Positions 61,343-64,000 of a DNA stretch of 64,000 nucleotides are shown one piece after another. The notes under the pieces were generated by a model that made no database searches, had not been told where the DNA came from, and saw nothing but the letters and a program-made list of their open reading frames with translations. Each line of letters begins with the position of its first letter. Position 1 is the first letter of the stretch. Source of the stretch: Gammaproteobacteria bacterium MFB021. GTDB taxonomy: Bacteria > Pseudomonadota > Gammaproteobacteria > Pseudomonadales > Halomonadaceae. Both the position numbers and the translations under genes were made by a program. Location: positions 20,632 through 84,631 of the forward strand of contig JNVT01000058.1 of NCBI GenBank assembly GCA_000737985.1. The letters run 5' to 3'.

Positions 61343-63282
61343 TCGTCGGCACCGCGGGGCACGTCGACCACGGCAAGACCGCGCTGATCCGCGGGCTCAC
61401 CGGTATCGCCACCGACCGCTTGAAGGAGGAGCAGGCGCGCGGCCTGACCATCGAGCCGGGGTACGCCTATCCCACGCCGCCACCGGGGAGCGAGGGGGCG
61501 GTACTCGGCTTCATCGACGTGCCCGGCCACGAGCGCTTCATCGCCAACATGCTCGCAGGTGCCGCCGGCATCGACGCCATGCTGCTGGTGGTGGCGGCAG
61601 ACGACGGCATCATGCCGCAGAGCGTCGAGCATCTGCGCATTCTGGAGCTGCTGGGGGTCGAGCGCGCCTGGGTCGCGCTGACCAAGTGCGATCGCGTGGA
61701 CGCCGCGCGGGTGCAGCAGGTGAGTGCGGAGATCACCGCCTGGCTGGCAAAGACGCGCTTCGCCGGTGCGCCGCTATTCGCCGTCTCCAATCTGTCCGGC
61801 GCGGGTCAGGCGGCGCTGGGCGATGCGCTGTGGGCCGCGGCGCGCGCGCAGACGGCACGTCTTGCGAGCGGCGGCTTTCGGCTGGCGGTGGATCGTGCCT
61901 TCGTCAAGCAGGGCGCGGGGGTGGTGGTCACCGGCACCATCCGCAGCGGCGAGGTGCGCCAGGGCGATAGCGTGCGCCTGCTGCCGGGCGGGGCCAGCGC
62001 TCGGGTACGCGCGCTGCGGGCACAGAATCGCGAGGTCGGGCTGGCCCGACGCGGCGAGCGCTGCGCGCTCAATCTGAGCGGCAGCGAGGTCGAGCGCGGC
62101 ACGCTGGCACGCGGTGACTGGGTGGTCGCCGCGGACTCCAGGGTCGAGGGGCGTCAGCGCCTCGACGTCACCCTCACACTGCTGCCGGAGGCCGAACCGC
62201 TCAAGCACTGGACGCCGGTGCATCTGCACCATCTCAGCGCCCACGTCACCGGCCATGTCTCGCTGCTCGAGGGCGAGACGCTGGCCCCGGGCCAGACCAT
62301 GCTGGCGCAGCTGGTGCTGTCAGCGCCGCTGCACGCGGCCTACGACGCGGCGCTGATCGTGCGCGACGGCGTTGCCAGCCGCACCCTGGCCGGCGCCCGC
62401 GTGCTCGACGTGGCGCCACCGCGGCGGGGTGCGCGCCAGCCGGCGCGTCTGGCCTGGCTGCAGGCACTGAGGGCGATGCTCCCGGGGGCGGACGGTGAAG
62501 TGCAGCTGGCGGCGCTATGGCCGCGTCTCTCCAGCGGTCACAGTATCGACCTGGTGGCTCTGGCGGCGAATCTCGACCTGCCCGTGGTGCGTCTCGACGA
62601 GGCGGCCACCCAGGCCGGATGGGTGGTGATCGCCGCCGATGCGGCCACGCATCACGCCTTTCGCGTCGACGATCTGGCCGCGCGCTACGCGGCGGTGGTC
62701 GCGCGGCTGGCTCAGGTTCACGCCGAGGAGCCGGCGATGCGCGGGGCGGAGATCGACCGGCTGCGGCGGATGAGTGCACCGGCGTTGCCGCCGGCGCTGT
62801 TCCGCCCGCTGCTGGAGCGCTGGAAAGCCGAGGGAGAGATCGTCCAGCATGGGCCCTTCATCGCCCTGGCTGACCACCGGGCGACGCTGGGCGAGGCCGA
62901 TGCCGCACGCTGGCAAGCGGTGCGGCCGCTGCTGGCGCAGACGCCGTTCGAACCGCCGCGGGTGCGTGATATCGCCATGGCGCTGGGCCTGGAGGAGGGT
63001 GAGACCCGGGCCTTGCTGCGGCGCACGGCGCTGCTCGGCGAGGTCTACCAGCTGCGCCACGATCACTTCTTTCTCACCCCGCATGTGGTCCAGCTGGCCG
63101 ACTGGGTGCGCGAACTCGCGGCGCGCTCGCCGGCGGGGGTCACGGCGGCAGCGTTCCGCGATCGGGTCGGCTGCGGGCGCAAGCTGGCGGTGGCGATTCT
63201 CGAGTTCTTCGACCGCATTGGCTTCACCCGACGCATCGGCGATGGTCACAAGGTGATTCGACAGGATATGCTGTTCACCTGA
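61339..63282 (+). CDS. selB: Selenocysteine-specific translation elongation factor SelB
   Basis: The 647-residue factor has an EF-Tu-like GTPase domain (GHVDHGKTALIRGLTG, then DVPGHERFI and TKCD) and SelB domain 3. Four C-terminal winged helices end in LEFFDRIGFTRRIGDGHKVI. It delivers selenocysteyl-tRNA to the ribosome at UGA codons followed by a SECIS hairpin. It is co-translated with selA. Its stop codon overlaps an 8-bp hairpin that may end the transcript before selC. Confidence 0.95.
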   Translation: MIVGTAGHVDHGKTALIRGLTGIATDRLKEEQARGLTIEPGYAYPTPPPGSEGAVLGFIDVPGHERFIANMLAGAAGIDAMLLVVAADDGIMPQSVEHLRILELLGVERAWVALTKCDRVDAARVQQVSAEITAWLAKTRFAGAPLFAVSNLSGAGQAALGDALWAAARAQTARLASGGFRLAVDRAFVKQGAGVVVTGTIRSGEVRQGDSVRLLPGGASARVRALRAQNREVGLARRGERCALNLSGSEVERGTLARGDWVVAADSRVEGRQRLDVTLTLLPEAEPLKHWTPVHLHHLSAHVTGHVSLLEGETLAPGQTMLAQLVLSAPLHAAYDAALIVRDGVASRTLAGARVLDVAPPRRGARQPARLAWLQALRAMLPGADGEVQLAALWPRLSSGHSIDLVALAANLDLPVVRLDEAATQAGWVVIAADAATHHAFRVDDLAARYAAVVARLAQVHAEEPAMRGAEIDRLRRMSAPALPPALFRPLLERWKAEGEIVQHGPFIALADHRATLGEADAARWQAVRPLLAQTPFEPPRVRDIAMALGLEEGETRALLRRTALLGEVYQLRHDHFFLTPHVVQLADWVRELAARSPAGVTAAAFRDRVGCGRKLAVAILEFFDRIGFTRRIGDGHKVIRQDMLFT

Positions 63283-63300
63283 CCGCGCGCCTGCGCGGTC
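63281..63300 (+). terminator. Hairpin at the selB stop codon, possible terminator
   Basis: GACCGCGC and GCGCGGTC form a perfect 8-bp stem with loop GCCT, starting inside the stop codon. No T tract follows. Confidence 0.4.
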
Positions 63301-63361
63301 AGTCGCGTCCGATGGCCGGGTTCTGCTTGAAAAGGATCGTGCCTGGAGACGCACCGCGTCT

Positions 63362-63457
63362 GGAAGAGAATCGTTCCCCGGTGGGGCGCCAGGACTTCAA
63401 CTCCTGTAGGGGCTGCCAGCGGTCCCTGGTGGGTTCGACTCCCACTCTCTTCCGCCA
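63362..63457 (+). tRNA. selC: tRNA-Sec (anticodon TCA)
   Basis: A 96-nt gene with the long acceptor stem GGAAGAGA/TCTCTTCC plus GCCA, anticodon loop around CTTCAAC (TCA) and a long variable arm with GGGGCTGCCAGCGGTCCC. The T loop is TTCGACT. Size and arm arrangement match E. coli selC. It lies 79 bp after selB. Confidence 0.95.
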
Positions 63458-63479
63458 CTCTCTTCTGCCACTATTTCCG
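63458..63479 (+). repeat. Imperfect copy of the selC 3' end
   Basis: CTCTCTTCTGCCA directly follows the encoded CCA and repeats the tRNA end CTCTCTTCCGCCA with one change. A third, shorter echo (CTATTTCCGCCA) follows. Such copies can mark integration sites at tRNA 3' ends. Confidence 0.6.
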
Positions 63480-63521
63480 CCATCTGCCATCTGCCATCTG
63501 CCATCTGCCATCTGCCATCTG
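63480..63521 (+). repeat. Six 7-bp tandem repeats (CCATCTG)n after selC
   Basis: CCATCTG is repeated six times without interruption. The heptads follow the degenerate selC-end copies and may have grown from them by slippage. Confidence 0.95.
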
Positions 63522-63838
63522 CCACTATTCCCGCCATTCTGTATGCTTTTACCACCCTGCATGCGACTCTCCTGATAGACCCGCTACCGTCTCCGCGATC
63601 TCGCGCGAGTCGCTCGTGTCAGCCGCCGCTGTCTGAGCACCGCGGGACCTTCTCCGGGGAAGCAAGTCGATGTTCTCGCGACTTTTTCGCGGATACAAAA
63701 AATGACACAGCGTTATTGAACGAGTGTTCGGGTATAACCCCATGATTAAGGGAACTTAAGTATTGTCATTAGCAAAAGTGATGCGAGGATTACCATAATT
63801 GCCTTGGTTACGGCCAGCTAACGGTTCATGCTGAGCGG

Positions 63839-63884
63839 GCTCACTTAGCCAAGCGGCAAGACCGCAAGGGACTGCGGGGTGAGC
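63839..63884 (+). other. Possible structured RNA or DNA element
   Basis: Outer arms GCTCAC and GTGAGC enclose two hairpins, GCC-AAGC-GGC and CCGCA-AGGGAC-TGCGG. A competing palindrome TGAGC-GG-GCTCA overlaps the left arm. No known RNA family is recognised. Confidence 0.35.
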
Positions 63885-63962
63885 ACTGATGAGGGGGCAA
63901 GGTTCACGTCCTCCTTCTTATCGGTCCTATCCAGTGCTTCTCGTCTTTTTTTTCATGACGCT

Positions 63963-63996
63963 CTGCTACTTACGTTCATCTACTGCTTGCGTTCAT
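63963..63996 (+). repeat. Two 17-bp direct repeats at the window edge
   Basis: CTGCTACTTACGTTCAT and CTACTGCTTGCGTTCAT are adjacent and similar, and CTAC begins again at the edge. The array may continue outside the window. Confidence 0.6.
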
Positions 63997-64000
63997 CTAC

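Larger units (their letters stand above)
63522..64000. other. AT-richer region after selC, no gene recognised
   Basis: This 479-bp stretch contains no convincing gene. From about 63690 to 63830 it is clearly AT-richer than the rest of the window. It then holds a possible multi-stem structure (63839-63884), a T8 run near 63947 and a 17-bp direct repeat (63963-63979, 63980-63996). This fits the edge of a foreign segment beside selC. Confidence 0.5.

Noticed and set aside
63480..63521. Possible CRISPR-like array
   Set aside because: The units are only 7 bp with no spacers, so it is a simple tandem repeat.
63884..63892. CTGATGAG resembling a hammerhead ribozyme core
   Set aside because: The required GAAA segment and cleavage-site stem are not present nearby.
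63840..63925. tRNA-like sequence (TAGCCAAGCGG and GGTTCACGTCC blocks)
   Set aside because: No consistent acceptor, anticodon and T stems could be paired, so it is not called as a tRNA.

Overview
This 64 kb window is GC-rich and densely packed, mostly in short operons whose genes overlap at ATGA or GTGA. Gene content and order suggest a gammaproteobacterium, most likely a halomonad (Halomonas/Salinicola-like). This rests on the epd-pgk pair, the class I FbaB aldolase, E. coli-like selenoprotein formate dehydrogenase genes, many carboxylate transporters and an NhaP antiporter. It is inferred from protein resemblance only; there is no rRNA in the window.

Left end (1-6.2 kb, + strand): the 3' end of benB, then benC and benD, a FadL-type porin, an alpha/beta hydrolase, a NahG-type salicylate hydroxylase and a DCC-family protein. 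Benzoate (BenABCD) and salicylate (NahG) would both yield catechol.

6.2-24 kb: a TctDE-like two-component system whose operon ends in a periplasmic binding-protein gene (- strand). It is divergent from a tripartite tricarboxylate transporter, tctCBA (+). A lone family-3 binding-domain protein, tRNA-Ser(CGA), an EamA exporter, pgk, epd, a hydrolase and lrgAB follow, then fbaB and a second tctCBA set. A 144-bp hairpin-forming repeat lies inside the second set, and fragments of the same repeat flank the TctDE operon.

24-28.4 kb: a type II lumazine synthase under an FMN riboswitch, a SorC-family regulator, and a DUF917 gene overlapping a PAS-GGDEF gene.

28.6-46.8 kb: a large tetritol (erythritol/threitol) catabolic locus. 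One arm has an EltD-like polyol dehydrogenase, an RbsABC-type importer with a DUF2291 protein, a DhaK-DhaL fusion kinase (LerK-like), a triosephosphate-isomerase homologue (LerI/EryH-like), an RpiB homologue (DerI/EryI-like) and transketolase. It can be read as erythritol -> L-erythrulose -> L-erythrulose 1-phosphate -> D-erythrulose 4-phosphate -> D-erythrose 4-phosphate -> pentose phosphate pathway. The second arm has a second EltD-like dehydrogenase with a DeoR regulator, divergent from an FGGY kinase, a GlpD-like flavoprotein and a DhnA-type aldolase. CATATGA motifs recur in the promoter regions of the first arm.

47-53.8 kb: metK, an NhaP-type antiporter and a TAXI-TRAP transporter with a DUF1850 protein.

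54-63.5 kb: a selenocysteine module. It comprises fdoG with an in-frame UGA and SECIS, fdoH, fdoI, fdhE, selA, selB and tRNA-Sec. Beyond selC the sequence becomes AT-richer and repetitive, as expected at an island boundary, and the window ends there. Several short tandem repeats (7, 13, 14, 15 and 17 bp) occur at or near gene boundaries.
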